Below are positions 8,209 through 17,332 of a stretch of 64,000 nucleotides of DNA, one piece after another. Positions within the stretch are counted from its first letter, which is position 1. The number at the start of each line of letters is the position of its first letter. The DNA is from UBA1206 sp045600105 (lineage in GTDB: Bacteria > Bacillota > Clostridia > Oscillospirales > CAG-382), in NCBI GenBank assembly GCA_045600105.1, contig JAZRXG010000005.1, positions 1-64,000 of the forward strand, in the 5' to 3' direction. The notes under the pieces are model-generated. The model was not told the origin of the DNA, did not search any database, and saw only the letters and a program-made list of their open reading frames with translations. A program made the position numbers and the translations under genes.

Positions 8209-11200
8209 CGTCTGCTCCTTTCCGGTTGACCGCAGGAACACCGTTGCCGTTGAGCCACTTCTGCGCAGCGGCAGCGTCATCAAACGTGACTGATGTTCCG
8301 GTCGGCTTGTTGAGCGTAACGGTCTGCGCGTCGTCGTCAAAGCGGTGAGACCAGTCAGAAATCTGAGTTACGGTGTAATCGCCGCAGATCAGATTGTGTA
8401 TCGTCACCGAATCGGTATCGGTGCCGTCTTCGGCATCGCTGTCTGTTATCGTGACGTAAACGGTGTCTCCCGTGTCGTTATTGCGGACCTCGTAAACGAA
8501 CGTCTGACATCCGTTGCCTTCGTTCACCGAATTCGTTCTGTTGATCGTAAGGTCGCCCGTACGAGGAGTGAACTTGGCGTAGAAGATGTTGGTGTCGTCA
8601 CCCGTCTGACCGTTGGGTATCAGTCGGCTGATCTCGGGGTAAACGAACACGCCGTTTGCTCCCGAAGCCGCCGTTGACTTAGTGTCGTCGGTGTAGGTGG
8701 TGCCTTTGCCGTCGGGATTCGTGTTTTCGCCGTAGGTCGCGGGTATCGTGCAAGCCTCGTCAACGAACCAGCCGACGAAATCGTAACCGGCGTCTGCCGT
8801 GGCAGTGGAACCGACGGAAACCGTGGTGGTGTTGTCGAACGTCTCGATGGTGTTCGAGAGCGTACCGCCTGCTCCGCCCACGATCTCGTACTGAACGGTG
8901 TACTGCTCGGGGATATAGAAGAATATGATGTAGTTGTTTGCCTCAACGGGGGTGATGCCCTTGGATATCGTCGGCGACGAAATGCAGACGTAGCCGGGAA
9001 TATCCTTGGCAGTCGCGGTGAAGTCCCTTCCGTACAGAGCGTACAGATAATCGGGAGCAAGGCCGTCCGTGTCGGCAAGGACGTAATGGGGATCGTGGTC
9101 GTCTGCCGCGACGGTGGTGTATCCGGCAAGGTCTTCCGGCGTGACCGGCGTTTCGTACAGCAGATAATAGACTCTGTATTTATACTGTTCTCTCGTATAG
9201 AAGATGAACAGGTCGGTACCGCTCACGTTGGGGACGATGGTGTAGGTGTTGTTGACCAAAGGGACACCGTCGTCAAGCGCGTTGATGCTGTAATCGTCGT
9301 CAGAGTCGGCGCCGTCGGCAAATACCGTCTTGCCGGGCACGAGATTGAAGCCCGCGAAATCAACGGGGATTATTTCGGTCGGCGCGTCCTTGTCGGCGAT
9401 ACCGTCGATGCGCGAGCCCGATTCCTCGAATTTATCCGAGAAATTGTAAGTTCCGTCTTCGCTGAACGTGATGTTGTAGTCGTCATCGGTAAGGACCGCG
9501 GCGTCATCATCAGGCTTCTGCAGCATGAAATGCACGCTGTATCTCGCCGATGTATCGTTCTGCGAATAGTAGAAGGTTATGACGTTTTCGAGAGACGAAA
9601 CGTAGTGTCCCGGATTGTTTTCATCCTCTACGACCGCGAGTATGCACTGCTTGTAGAACGCGTCGGGAACATAGTCGGTTATCGGCACGAATCGCTCGGT
9701 GACGACCGCCTTGTCTGTCGTGACGTATTTTTCGGAATGAAGCTCTTCGCCTGTCACGGCGTCAAGGTAACGAACGACATAGTTCACGTTTTCAACGTAA
9801 ACGTAGCGGAAGGTGAACACGTTGTTTATGGGTTCAAGGCTGTTTTCCTCGTACACCATGGTGATGGAGTGGGACGCGGGAGTGGGATAATACTTATCGT
9901 TGAAGTCGATATCGTACGCGTCATAGAGCTGATGATAGGTGTCGCCCGCTCTTGCCGCGAACGTACGGGTGGTGCCCTGATACGCGTAGCCTCTGGTCAT
10001 ATCACTGATGATACGGTGCCAGCGGTAAACCGGGCTTTCACCGGTGCCGTCGTTGAGGCAGATATACGTGCGGTTGACGGAATACGCGGAAATCGACAAT
10101 TCCTTGTTTTCGTTCCCCGCTGCCGCGGCAGGCAAAAGCGCGAGCCAATTGGGATCGATCTCGTATTCATCGAGCGCGTAATGCACGGCATAGGGCTGCG
10201 CGGTATGAGAACCCCAGTCGGCAAAGACGTTCGTGTCTCTGGTAATGGGCATATCAAGCGGTGTAAACGCTTTCTTGTTCTCGTTCACTATCATAAACCA
10301 GCCGTTGAAATCATATTCGGAAGTCGAGCCGTTGGGGTTCGTGACAAGCAGCTTGTCGGGGTTCGGCAGCGCGCCGACCACGGAACCGTGGTCAACGTCC
10401 ATTTTGTAGGAAACGGAAGGCATGGACTGCTTTACGTACACCAGACTTTCATCGGGTGTGCCTGCCGCCACGCTTGCTTCGTATTCAAGCATCTTGTCGT
10501 AGGTCTCAAAGAAACGGACCGTATGCTTCACGGGGACCCACTTGGCAAAGAGCGTCGCGTTGCCGTTTGGCATCGTCGTACCGGGTTTATACTCAGAACC
10601 GGCATAGCGTCCTTCCGTAGTGTACCAGCCGGCAAATTCATAGGCGTTTTCTTCAAGCGTTGACGGGTATGGCGGAACCATCTGTAACGCGGAAGCAACG
10701 TCATCGTCAGTCTCGTACGGCTGACCGAACATCAATGTATAACTCATTCCGGGAATGGTGGTATTATCATAGTTCTTGAAATCCAAAGTCCAACGGTTAC
10801 GCGTATAATAGATGTTTGATGTGTTGCCGGACGTGTCAGTATGGCTGTTCGTCATACCGGTAATGGATTTTGCGGACAGGTTGGCTGTATTGTAGAAGCT
10901 TTGCGTATAGTCACCTTGGTCAAGATCATACCACGTACCGGAATTATTATACCTTACATGAGTTGAAGTCGCCGGACCGGTTTGGTAAAAGCTCTCAAAG
11001 TAATAATTGACCTGACGTTCCGTGGCAGAACTGCTGAAATTGGCTTCGGCAATTCTGATGCCGTCACCTGTATCACACATTTCCGCTGTCATTGTAGGAC
11101 GTTTTGAAGCAAAACTCGTACTCGTCCCTTCAAAATCGTAACTGACAAATTTATTGTTGTTGTAGCCGGAGATCAGATCGTTGTCGGCAGCCGTGTAATC

Positions 11201-14200
11201 AGTCCAAATAGGCCAAAGATCAACAATGTTCTGACCGTATTTTGCGGTAAATCCATAGTGATATCTGCTTGTGCTCGACGTGCTGCAGTTGGCGGCGTGT
11301 TGATGCTCGGGGATCTGACAGTCAAGGACCCTGTTGCAGTTCGCGTCGTGGGTGTGCTCGGCTTCGAATCCGCAGAACAGACAGTTTTCATCATGCTTGT
11401 GATGTTCAGAATTGTGGCAGTTGTTATATATGCAGCTGACGCCGTCATGGGTATGCTCGGGGATGTAATCGCCGGGGGTGCCGTTGCAGCTGTAGCAGGA
11501 GTCTACATGGGTATGCTCATAACCGACGCAGGTGTAATGGCAGGTGCCGTCTCCGTGGGTATGTTCGTTTTCATACGCGCAGGTCCTTGTCATCGAGAGA
11601 TTCGACAGGTCGTTCCTGTTGCCGAATGTAATACCATATCCGTAACTATACTGAAGACGATAATAGTTATCGCCGATCTGAACGTAGAGATACTGGTTGT
11701 TGGTGTTGGCTTGTGAATCGTAGTACAGCGTCACGCCGTTCACGGTTACGGACGTTTTTCTCGTCCATGTCGGCGAGGTCGCGTTTCCGAGGCTGACATT
11801 GTTGTTATTATATCTACCTGAGAAATTGAAGCATGAACGGCTATGCGTATGTGCGGGAAGGTCGCAGCAGCTGTCGGTGTGCGTGTGCGCTATCTTGCCG
11901 CAGGCGTAATGGCACGCGTCGGAGTGCGTATGCTCGGGAATAAGAGTATGGGTATTATTGCAGTTGTAGCAATCGTCGGTATGCGTGTGGTTGACTTTTC
12001 CGCAGACGGTATAGGCGCAGTTTCCGTCGCCGTGAGTGTGGGGCTCAATGCCGCAGCCGTAGCTGCAGTGTGTGCCGTCATGGGTGTGTTCATCAACAAC
12101 GCAGCATTCCGCGTTATGTTTGTGATGAGAGCACGTCGGTGTCACCGTACCACCGGAAACAGCATTTCCGGTATATATATACCATGTGCCTTCAATATAA
12201 ATTGATTTATAATCTGTATTATTCAGATTTCTGTGGTATACATATACCTGACCGTTTTTCAGGTTGGAAGTCGGTCTGCCGTTGCTGTATCTTTCTGAAT
12301 ACCAACTTTCGGAAGTGAGATCAGAGGTTGCTCCCGGATAGCAGGAATACGTATGAGTTTCTTCAAGTTTATTGCAGTAATAGCAGGAAGCAATATGAGT
12401 ATGCTCCGATTTTGTGCAGGAAAAAGTTATTGACAAATTGTTGATATTATCACGGTTTTTATACTGAATATTATTTCCGTTCTGCCTTAATGCGTAATAT
12501 TCGTTTCCGACTTTATAGTATATCGGATCATTGTTGCCGCCATTATAGTAAAGCGTGACTCCGTTATTCGTAAAGGAGCGTGGATTGGTCAATGTTGCTG
12601 CCGTTGTGCTCAAGGTAATCTGATTACGATTGTAAGTTCCCGATACGGTGTAACATGAAACTCCATGCGTATGCTCTTCCTGCGTGCACGTCAGATAATT
12701 GCAGTTGCCATCGCCATGGGTATGCACGGGCAGAGTGCAGCATTCCGCAGTGTGGACGTGCTCCGGTTTGGAGCAGCACGCGTCGGTATGCGTATGCTCA
12801 TAGCCAACGCAGGTATAGCAAGCCGCGGTGTGGGTGTGCTCGGTCAGGGGACAGGTGTCGATAAGGCAGTCGTCGCTGTGTATATGCGCAGCCAGACCGC
12901 AGCAGCTTTCGTCATGATCGACCTCTTCGAGACCGTATCTGCAGCACTCGGACGTATGTGCGTGAGAGGTGCAGAGATAATGATAGCATGCGTCGGTGTG
13001 GGTATGTTCATCCAGACCGCAGGGGGAATTCAAGCCGGTAAAGTAAATGGTATAATGATTTCTGCTGTAATATACGTTGACAACGGTGGAGCCGTCGCCG
13101 AGAACGAGCACGTCTTCATCGGCGTACAAATAGGTGAAATACTGCGTCTCGGAGCTGATGCCCGCCCGCGTAAAGTTATCCTTATAGTCCTCGCCGTCCA
13201 CGTGGGAGTTGGACATCACCTGAATGGAGTAAGCGCCCCAATAACTGAAATCGGTGTCATCGGGATTTTCACGCCAATAGACGATCGTCACGTTGGTATT
13301 CACGGTCTGCCACAAGGCTTTATAGTTTATCGCCTTGGATTCGACCGTACCGATGAAGTTCAGAGGAGCGATGCTGAGATTCTGAGGCTCGTCGGCAAGA
13401 CCGTCGCCGTCGGCGCTGACAAATCTGAAAACGGCGTCGTCATAAACGGTGCTGCCGATGTTATAGGTGCCGACAAACGCGGAAGGACTTCCCTTTTCAA
13501 GGTACTCTTCGGCGTTCAGGTTGACCGTTCCGACCTTGTTTTCCACGCCGTCAAGCGTGATAAAGACGTCGTATACGTAATTGTCGATCTCATCCCAGCC
13601 TTTGAACACGAAGCCGGCTTTGGTCGGAGGCGTGACGACAAAGGACGCGCCGTAGCGGGCGTAGATAGGTTCAACGCCGTAGCCGCCGTCCATATCGAAT
13701 TTTATAAGATAGTAGTTTCTGTCATAGTAGCACTCGAAGACCGTTGAGCCGTCGGCTGCCACGGATTCGGGATAGTGATAAAGAGGCGAGAAGCCGTAGT
13801 CTTCGCCTTCCACCACGCCGTAATAATTGAGAACGGGAGCGTAAAGCGTTTCGTCGTCAACGATTGTGCCGGTCTTTGCCATGCCGTTGTAGGAGATCGC
13901 GGCGTTCTGAGTGTAACCGTCGTCGTTGATATTCTGGAAATAGTATTTAACCGAATACGGAACTTCGATCGCTTTGTAATATACATTGATCACCACGTCT
14001 TCGGCGGGATCGACGTCGGGAGTATACGAAAGCGGAATGACCGACGCGGAATGAACGGCGGCGGAATCGATGACGGCAATATTGATGGCGTTCAGCCAGC
14101 CGGAGCTTTCTTCGATTTCGGAATTATCGTCGTTGACGTAAGCGCCGTCGGTATAGGTGTAGCTTCTGGTCTCGTTTCCGAGCGTTACGGAAATGCTTTC

Positions 14201-14890
14201 ACCGTTTTCGAGCTGAGGCACGCCCTGAGCACCGGTATAGAAAGCGGCAAAGCCTATCTGAGTCGGGCTCAGTACGTTCTGCGCGAACAACGCGTCAGCC
14301 GCGACCTTTGCGGTATAGGACTGATAAACGTGATGCTCGGGGTTGTCGGCGGAAAGGTAGTTGATGGTGAAATTGACGTACTCCACCTCGGGGGCGAGTC
14401 CCGTGAGCAGGCTCCTGAACGCGAGCTTCTTGGGAGGGTTATAGGTCGGAAGAAGCTCGGGAGCGACGGGCTCGGGAGCGTCGGTGAGAACGACTCTGAC
14501 GGCGGCGGAATACACTCTGCCGAAGTATGTTTCGGCAACGGCACGGATATACGCCGCTCCTTCGGGATCGGCTATCGTTTCAAAAAGTCCGCGCGAGATC
14601 TCGATGGTCTGACCCATCTTATCATAGATATAAGCCCAGCCGTTATCCGCGATATCGTAGCATATCTGCCAGCGGTAGGCGTCAACGTCGATATTCGCCG
14701 AAACAGCGGATATTTCGGCGATTTCGGTCTTTACGAGCGATATTTCGTTCGTCCTTTCGCCGTCGTAGGTGACGTAAAGGTCGACGTCATCCTCGGCAGC
14801 CGAAAGCACTGCGGGGAAAATTTCGGTGAAGCACGGTATGAGCATGACGACACACATAACGAGAGATATTATTCTTTTTCTGACATTCAT
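8198..14890 (-). CDS. Giant secreted surface protein with His/Cys motif array, InlB-like and MucBP-like repeats
   Basis: The 2,230-residue protein starts after AAAGGAG with a Sec signal peptide ending near residue 31 (PAVLSAAEDD). Residues of about 300-620 contain MucBP-like (YSVKYYFQNIN) and InlB B-repeat-like modules (FDMDGGYG... GFVFKGWD). Residues of about 625-1205 are an array of roughly two dozen His-x-His-x(2-4)-Cys motifs such as EHTHTDACY and EHTHGDGNC, interrupted by three Asn/Tyr-rich inserts. More InlB-like (FAGWYTTEG, FVGWFVDEA) and MucBP-like (VRYLDAVTGEEL) modules follow, then a C-terminal prealbumin-like beta module (LTINRTNSVNEG... GDYTVTQI). There is no LPXTG motif or C-terminal membrane segment, so attachment must be indirect. 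Similar HTHTDACY arrays occur in surface adhesins of gut Firmicutes, but their role is unknown; metal binding or disulfide cross-linking are inferences. It sits in an operon with SipW-type genes. Confidence 0.9.
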   Translation of the reverse strand: MNVRKRIISLVMCVVMLIPCFTEIFPAVLSAAEDDVDLYVTYDGERTNEISLVKTEIAEISAVSANIDVDAYRWQICYDIADNGWAYIYDKMGQTIEISRGLFETIADPEGAAYIRAVAETYFGRVYSAAVRVVLTDAPEPVAPELLPTYNPPKKLAFRSLLTGLAPEVEYVNFTINYLSADNPEHHVYQSYTAKVAADALFAQNVLSPTQIGFAAFYTGAQGVPQLENGESISVTLGNETRSYTYTDGAYVNDDNSEIEESSGWLNAINIAVIDSAAVHSASVIPLSYTPDVDPAEDVVINVYYKAIEVPYSVKYYFQNINDDGYTQNAAISYNGMAKTGTIVDDETLYAPVLNYYGVVEGEDYGFSPLYHYPESVAADGSTVFECYYDRNYYLIKFDMDGGYGVEPIYARYGASFVVTPPTKAGFVFKGWDEIDNYVYDVFITLDGVENKVGTVNLNAEEYLEKGSPSAFVGTYNIGSTVYDDAVFRFVSADGDGLADEPQNLSIAPLNFIGTVESKAINYKALWQTVNTNVTIVYWRENPDDTDFSYWGAYSIQVMSNSHVDGEDYKDNFTRAGISSETQYFTYLYADEDVLVLGDGSTVVNVYYSRNHYTIYFTGLNSPCGLDEHTHTDACYHYLCTSHAHTSECCRYGLEEVDHDESCCGLAAHIHSDDCLIDTCPLTEHTHTAACYTCVGYEHTHTDACCSKPEHVHTAECCTLPVHTHGDGNCNYLTCTQEEHTHGVSCYTVSGTYNRNQITLSTTAATLTNPRSFTNNGVTLYYNGGNNDPIYYKVGNEYYALRQNGNNIQYKNRDNINNLSITFSCTKSEHTHIASCYYCNKLEETHTYSCYPGATSDLTSESWYSERYSNGRPTSNLKNGQVYVYHRNLNNTDYKSIYIEGTWYIYTGNAVSGGTVTPTCSHHKHNAECCVVDEHTHDGTHCSYGCGIEPHTHGDGNCAYTVCGKVNHTHTDDCYNCNNTHTLIPEHTHSDACHYACGKIAHTHTDSCCDLPAHTHSRSCFNFSGRYNNNNVSLGNATSPTWTRKTSVTVNGVTLYYDSQANTNNQYLYVQIGDNYYRLQYSYGYGITFGNRNDLSNLSMTRTCAYENEHTHGDGTCHYTCVGYEHTHVDSCYSCNGTPGDYIPEHTHDGVSCIYNNCHNSEHHKHDENCLFCGFEAEHTHDANCNRVLDCQIPEHQHAANCSTSSTSRYHYGFTAKYGQNIVDLWPIWTDYTAADNDLISGYNNNKFVSYDFEGTSTSFASKRPTMTAEMCDTGDGIRIAEANFSSSATERQVNYYFESFYQTGPATSTHVRYNNSGTWYDLDQGDYTQSFYNTANLSAKSITGMTNSHTDTSGNTSNIYYTRNRWTLDFKNYDNTTIPGMSYTLMFGQPYETDDDVASALQMVPPYPSTLEENAYEFAGWYTTEGRYAGSEYKPGTTMPNGNATLFAKWVPVKHTVRFFETYDKMLEYEASVAAGTPDESLVYVKQSMPSVSYKMDVDHGSVVGALPNPDKLLVTNPNGSTSEYDFNGWFMIVNENKKAFTPLDMPITRDTNVFADWGSHTAQPYAVHYALDEYEIDPNWLALLPAAAAGNENKELSISAYSVNRTYICLNDGTGESPVYRWHRIISDMTRGYAYQGTTRTFAARAGDTYHQLYDAYDIDFNDKYYPTPASHSITMVYEENSLEPINNVFTFRYVYVENVNYVVRYLDAVTGEELHSEKYVTTDKAVVTERFVPITDYVPDAFYKQCILAVVEDENNPGHYVSSLENVITFYYSQNDTSARYSVHFMLQKPDDDAAVLTDDDYNITFSEDGTYNFSDKFEESGSRIDGIADKDAPTEIIPVDFAGFNLVPGKTVFADGADSDDDYSINALDDGVPLVNNTYTIVPNVSGTDLFIFYTREQYKYRVYYLLYETPVTPEDLAGYTTVAADDHDPHYVLADTDGLAPDYLYALYGRDFTATAKDIPGYVCISSPTISKGITPVEANNYIIFFYIPEQYTVQYEIVGGAGGTLSNTIETFDNTTTVSVGSTATADAGYDFVGWFVDEACTIPATYGENTNPDGKGTTYTDDTKSTAASGANGVFVYPEISRLIPNGQTGDDTNIFYAKFTPRTGDLTINRTNSVNEGNGCQTFVYEVRNNDTGDTVYVTITDSDAEDGTDTDSVTIHNLICGDYTVTQISDWSHRFDDDAQTVTLNKPTGTSVTFDDAAAAQKWLNGNGVPAVNRKGADDEE
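11270..13035 (-). repeat. Array of HxH...C coding repeats in the giant surface protein
   Basis: About two dozen copies of a nine-residue theme (E-H-T-H-x-x-x-C-Y/C and variants such as SHAHTSECC, AHIHSDDCL, HHKHDENC) lie head to tail with short, often Cys-containing spacers (TCVGY, YACGKI). Three inserts break the array: about 11585-11830, 12140-12345 and 12420-12660. The first and third are homologous to each other, sharing NGVTLYY and NLSMT/NLSIT; all three are visibly richer in A and T than the flanking DNA. Confidence 0.9.
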
Positions 14891-14936
14891 CGCGCTTCAC
14901 ACTCCTTTCGTGTCATTTCCGCGATTTTCAAGATAT

Positions 14937-15617
14937 TCAATGATTTTTAACGGATTCGTAAGCCGCGATGGCGTTTGCGGTCTCGTCGGCACCGCCGAAG
15001 TCGCCGTACTGCACGGCGTAGGCTTCGAAGGTGAGCTTGATGTCGGACGGGAGGTTCTTCAGTTCGCTGTTGAGCAGATCTTCGGAAACGATTATCCGGT
15101 TTCCGTTGATGATACCCGTTGCCAAAAAAGAGTCCGGCCCGAATTTCTCATAATAAACCGACTTCGTACCATCTTCGCAAAGATATGTCATTTCATCATA
15201 AAGCAGCCCGGCTTCCCAATACACCTTGCCGTTACTGCCGTTGAGAACATATTTACGCATTTTATTATCGATTTTATATTCGTCATACTCGGGAGAATCC
15301 GGTTCTTCCCAAACGTTTCCTTTGTCCACGGTGAGGAAAAGGTAGCAAGCCGTTTCTCCGGTTTTGAAAAATAAGTTTGGGTTTTTGTCTATATCAACGC
15401 CGGGGATTATCGTATAATCCGTTCCGGTCGTCTCGGTCAGGGTAAGCGTTGCGAAGGCGGCGACTCTCGCGCCGTCGCCCGCGTTTTCGTTCACTACGTA
15501 CTTGGCGTAGAGCCCGCTTGTGAGCCAGGTCGAAAACATAACGAGAGAAAGCAGCACGAGAGATATACCGATCATTTTGTAACCGAGCGGCGTTTTTTTG
15601 CTTTTCACTTGTGTCAC
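14937..15617 (-). CDS. TasA/BsaA-like SipW-dependent matrix protein
   Basis: The 226 residues begin with a basic stretch and a hydrophobic segment (about 14-32) followed by TSGLYAKYVVNENAGDGARVAAF. This is the typical SipW-dependent processing region (an Ala-Lys-Tyr cleavage neighbourhood followed by a conserved ARVA.F strand). The rest is a beta-rich domain with FKTGETACYLFLTVDKG and a late LTFEAYAVQ strand, as in camelysin/TasA-type fibre subunits. The start used here is a GTG with AAAGG very close upstream; an internal GTG three codons later is an alternative. It lies between the signal peptidase gene (16 bases away) and the giant surface protein gene (46 bases away) in one operon, so it is probably a substrate of that peptidase. 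Confidence 0.85.
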   Translation of the reverse strand: MTQVKSKKTPLGYKMIGISLVLLSLVMFSTWLTSGLYAKYVVNENAGDGARVAAFATLTLTETTGTDYTIIPGVDIDKNPNLFFKTGETACYLFLTVDKGNVWEEPDSPEYDEYKIDNKMRKYVLNGSNGKVYWEAGLLYDEMTYLCEDGTKSVYYEKFGPDSFLATGIINGNRIIVSEDLLNSELKNLPSDIKLTFEAYAVQYGDFGGADETANAIAAYESVKNH

Positions 15618-15633
15618 GACCTTTCCGTAAAAA

Positions 15634-16203
15634 TTATTTGTTCTGTTCTTCCTTGAGACGTCTGATCTCTTCTTTTATCGCGTCGAGCTCGTCGTCGTCC
15701 TTGGATTTTTCTTTTTTGAACGAAAGCTCAAGCAGCAGGACCGCGAGTGCGATTATGACGATTATCCCGACGGGGCTGCGCAGGAAACGTATCACCACGC
15801 CGAAAAACGGCACGGAGAACGAGAGTTTGCCCGCGATATCACTAACGCTTATCGGAGCGTCGTCGGCACCGTTGGCGTCTCCTCTGGTAACGACAGTTTC
15901 GCCGTCGATGGACTTGATGCGGTGCACCACGAAGCTTTCTTTGTCGCGGTAAACGACCACGTCGCCGACCTCGAACGAATCGGCTTTTTTAACGACTATC
16001 AGGTCGTTGACGCTGAGCTCGGGCTCCATACTGCCCGAAAGCACCACGGAAACGCCCACGCCGAACGGCATCGGCATCGTCCCCGTGAAGGAGTTTGCGT
16101 TGACGAAAAACATATTCAGTCCGAGCAGCAGCCCCGACAGCGCGATTATCACGGAGCGGAGGATGATGCCCTTTTTGCTTTTCTTTTCGGTTTGTGCGGT
16201 CAT
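15634..16203 (-). CDS. sipW: Signal peptidase I, ER type (SipW-like)
   Basis: The ATG at 16203 (MTAQTEKKSK...) gives 189 residues; the longer frame only overlaps the upstream gene. The protein has an N-terminal membrane segment (about 13-33), the catalytic serine in VVLSGSMEP (Ser58), and His94 in FVVHRI in place of the bacterial catalytic lysine. It also has the conserved RGDANGADD, a second membrane segment near 138-165 and a Lys/Glu-rich cytoplasmic tail. The Ser/His arrangement marks the archaeal/ER-type family to which Bacillus SipW belongs, and that enzyme processes TasA. Its neighbours on both sides carry SipW-type leaders, so those are its likely substrates. It starts eight bases after the upstream stop. 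Confidence 0.92.
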   Translation of the reverse strand: MTAQTEKKSKKGIILRSVIIALSGLLLGLNMFFVNANSFTGTMPMPFGVGVSVVLSGSMEPELSVNDLIVVKKADSFEVGDVVVYRDKESFVVHRIKSIDGETVVTRGDANGADDAPISVSDIAGKLSFSVPFFGVVIRFLRSPVGIIVIIALAVLLLELSFKKEKSKDDDELDAIKEEIRRLKEEQNK

Positions 16204-16211
16204 CGTGTGCC

Positions 16212-17237
16212 TCAGTATTCGGAACGTCTTCTGCCGAGCAGGAGATAAACTATTGCCATGAGGACAAGTATCATCAGCAGCGTAAGTATGAACGTCGAAG
16301 CGTTGTCGCCGGTCTGAGGAGGATCTTCGCCGCCCGGATCGTCGTGTATCTCGGCACATTCGGCGGTCGTGCGTATCACGATGGTGAGCGTGATGTCGTG
16401 GTCAAGCGCGGCTATATCGCCGAGAAGCGTGTCGTATGCGTCATCGCCGCTTTCAAACGGCCATTCCCATTCAAGAGTGTAATCGGCGATCTTGCCCGCG
16501 TCGAGGTATGCGCTTTCCGCCACGCCGTCAAGAGAAAGAACATTGTCCTTTTCTTCGGCGCTGCCGACGAAATATTTGCCCTTGTAGTCGTAAAACGACG
16601 CGTTGACGGGAAGCGGAGTATCGAGCCCCGTGACGTAAGCCTCGAGCTCAAGGTCATATTTCAGGTCGAAACTTCCGTTATTGCGGAGGGTGAACGAATA
16701 TCTGTTTTCGGTGCCGGGAGCGATGAGCTTGGCGGAGCCGTCGCCTGCGACTGTCACGACTCCTTCGCCGTTGACGGAAGTGAGGCTGAATATCTCGACT
16801 TCGGTATTGGTGAGCCAGACTACACCGTTTTCGTCGGTGATGTCAAAGCCGTGTCCGCTGTATTCGGAGCAGAAATCGCTGTATTCCTCATCCTCGTCAT
16901 AGACGGCTTTGCCGCCCGGACCGAGGACGTTCATGCCGCCGAAAAGCGAGGCAAGTGTTCCGAGAAAATCGGTCTTTTCTTCCGTTTTTACGTTTTCGAG
17001 CACGGAATCGACGACGATGCCGCCTTCCTCATCGTAGTGACCGACGCGAACGTTGGTGCCCGACGAGGGAGTGGTGAGCGAAATGTAGTTTCTCTCCTTC
17101 GGCTTGCTGAACACGCCGAGCCTGTCGAAAAGCAGGATGGCGGAGCAGAACTCGAGTAGGATGAGCAGCGCGAGCACTATGCCGAAAACGCGCGGCGAAA
17201 ACGAGCGCCTGAGAGAAGAATATTCATTTCCGTTCAT
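16212..17237 (-). CDS. SipW-type beta-rich surface protein with PPQTG sorting signal
   Basis: The ATG at 17237 (MNGNEYSSLRR) after AAAGGGCGG gives 341 residues; the longer frame begins inside the repeat element upstream. A membrane segment at about residues 16-35 is followed by a spacer and a TasA-like beta domain (NRYSFTLRNNGSFDLKYDLELEAYV is the signature region). The C-terminus is a sorting-signal-like tail: PPQTG (306-310), a hydrophobic stretch, then GRRRSEY. This looks like a cell-wall anchored base subunit, with sortase attachment inferred because the motif starts with Pro instead of Leu. No sortase gene is in the window. It is the first gene of the operon 17237-7663. Confidence 0.82.
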   Translation of the reverse strand: MNGNEYSSLRRSFSPRVFGIVLALLILLEFCSAILLFDRLGVFSKPKERNYISLTTPSSGTNVRVGHYDEEGGIVVDSVLENVKTEEKTDFLGTLASLFGGMNVLGPGGKAVYDEDEEYSDFCSEYSGHGFDITDENGVVWLTNTEVEIFSLTSVNGEGVVTVAGDGSAKLIAPGTENRYSFTLRNNGSFDLKYDLELEAYVTGLDTPLPVNASFYDYKGKYFVGSAEEKDNVLSLDGVAESAYLDAGKIADYTLEWEWPFESGDDAYDTLLGDIAALDHDITLTIVIRTTAECAEIHDDPGGEDPPQTGDNASTFILTLLMILVLMAIVYLLLGRRRSEY

Positions 17238-17256
17238 AGTGACACCGCCCTTTCGT

Positions 17257-17331
17257 GAGTGAATAAGTAATAGTGAAGAGTGAAGAAGTGAGGTGGATTT
17301 TCGCACGATTCCGTGCGAAAATCTCCATTAA
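17257..17331. repeat. Intergenic repeat element, copy A (AGTGAA head plus GATTTTCGCACG hairpin)
   Basis: A head of AGTGAATA/AGTGAAG-like units (about 17257-17294) is followed by a perfect 12-base stem, GATTTTCGCACG at 17296-17307 with CGTGCGAAAATC at 17312-17323, and a four-base loop. Copy B at 18411-18480 shares the head (GAAGAAGTGAGGT) and stem. It lies in the leader of the surface operon. Confidence 0.8.
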
Positions 17332-17332
17332 G

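Noticed and set aside
7663..8340. 225-residue version of the small SipW-type protein
   Set aside because: The extra 44 residues overlap the giant gene, are Arg/Ser/Thr-rich, and the true ATG at 8208 has AAAGGAG and begins the leader.
9086..10663. 525-codon plus-strand open frame opposite the giant surface protein gene, and similar ones at 12665-13747 and 13775-14950
   Set aside because: Low-complexity Val/Arg/Gly-rich translations typical of antisense reading through GC-rich codons, with no domain or ribosome site.
11270..13035. CRISPR array or DNA satellite
   Set aside because: The repetition is at protein level; DNA units vary in length and sequence and stay in frame, with no uniform repeat/spacer pattern and no cas genes.
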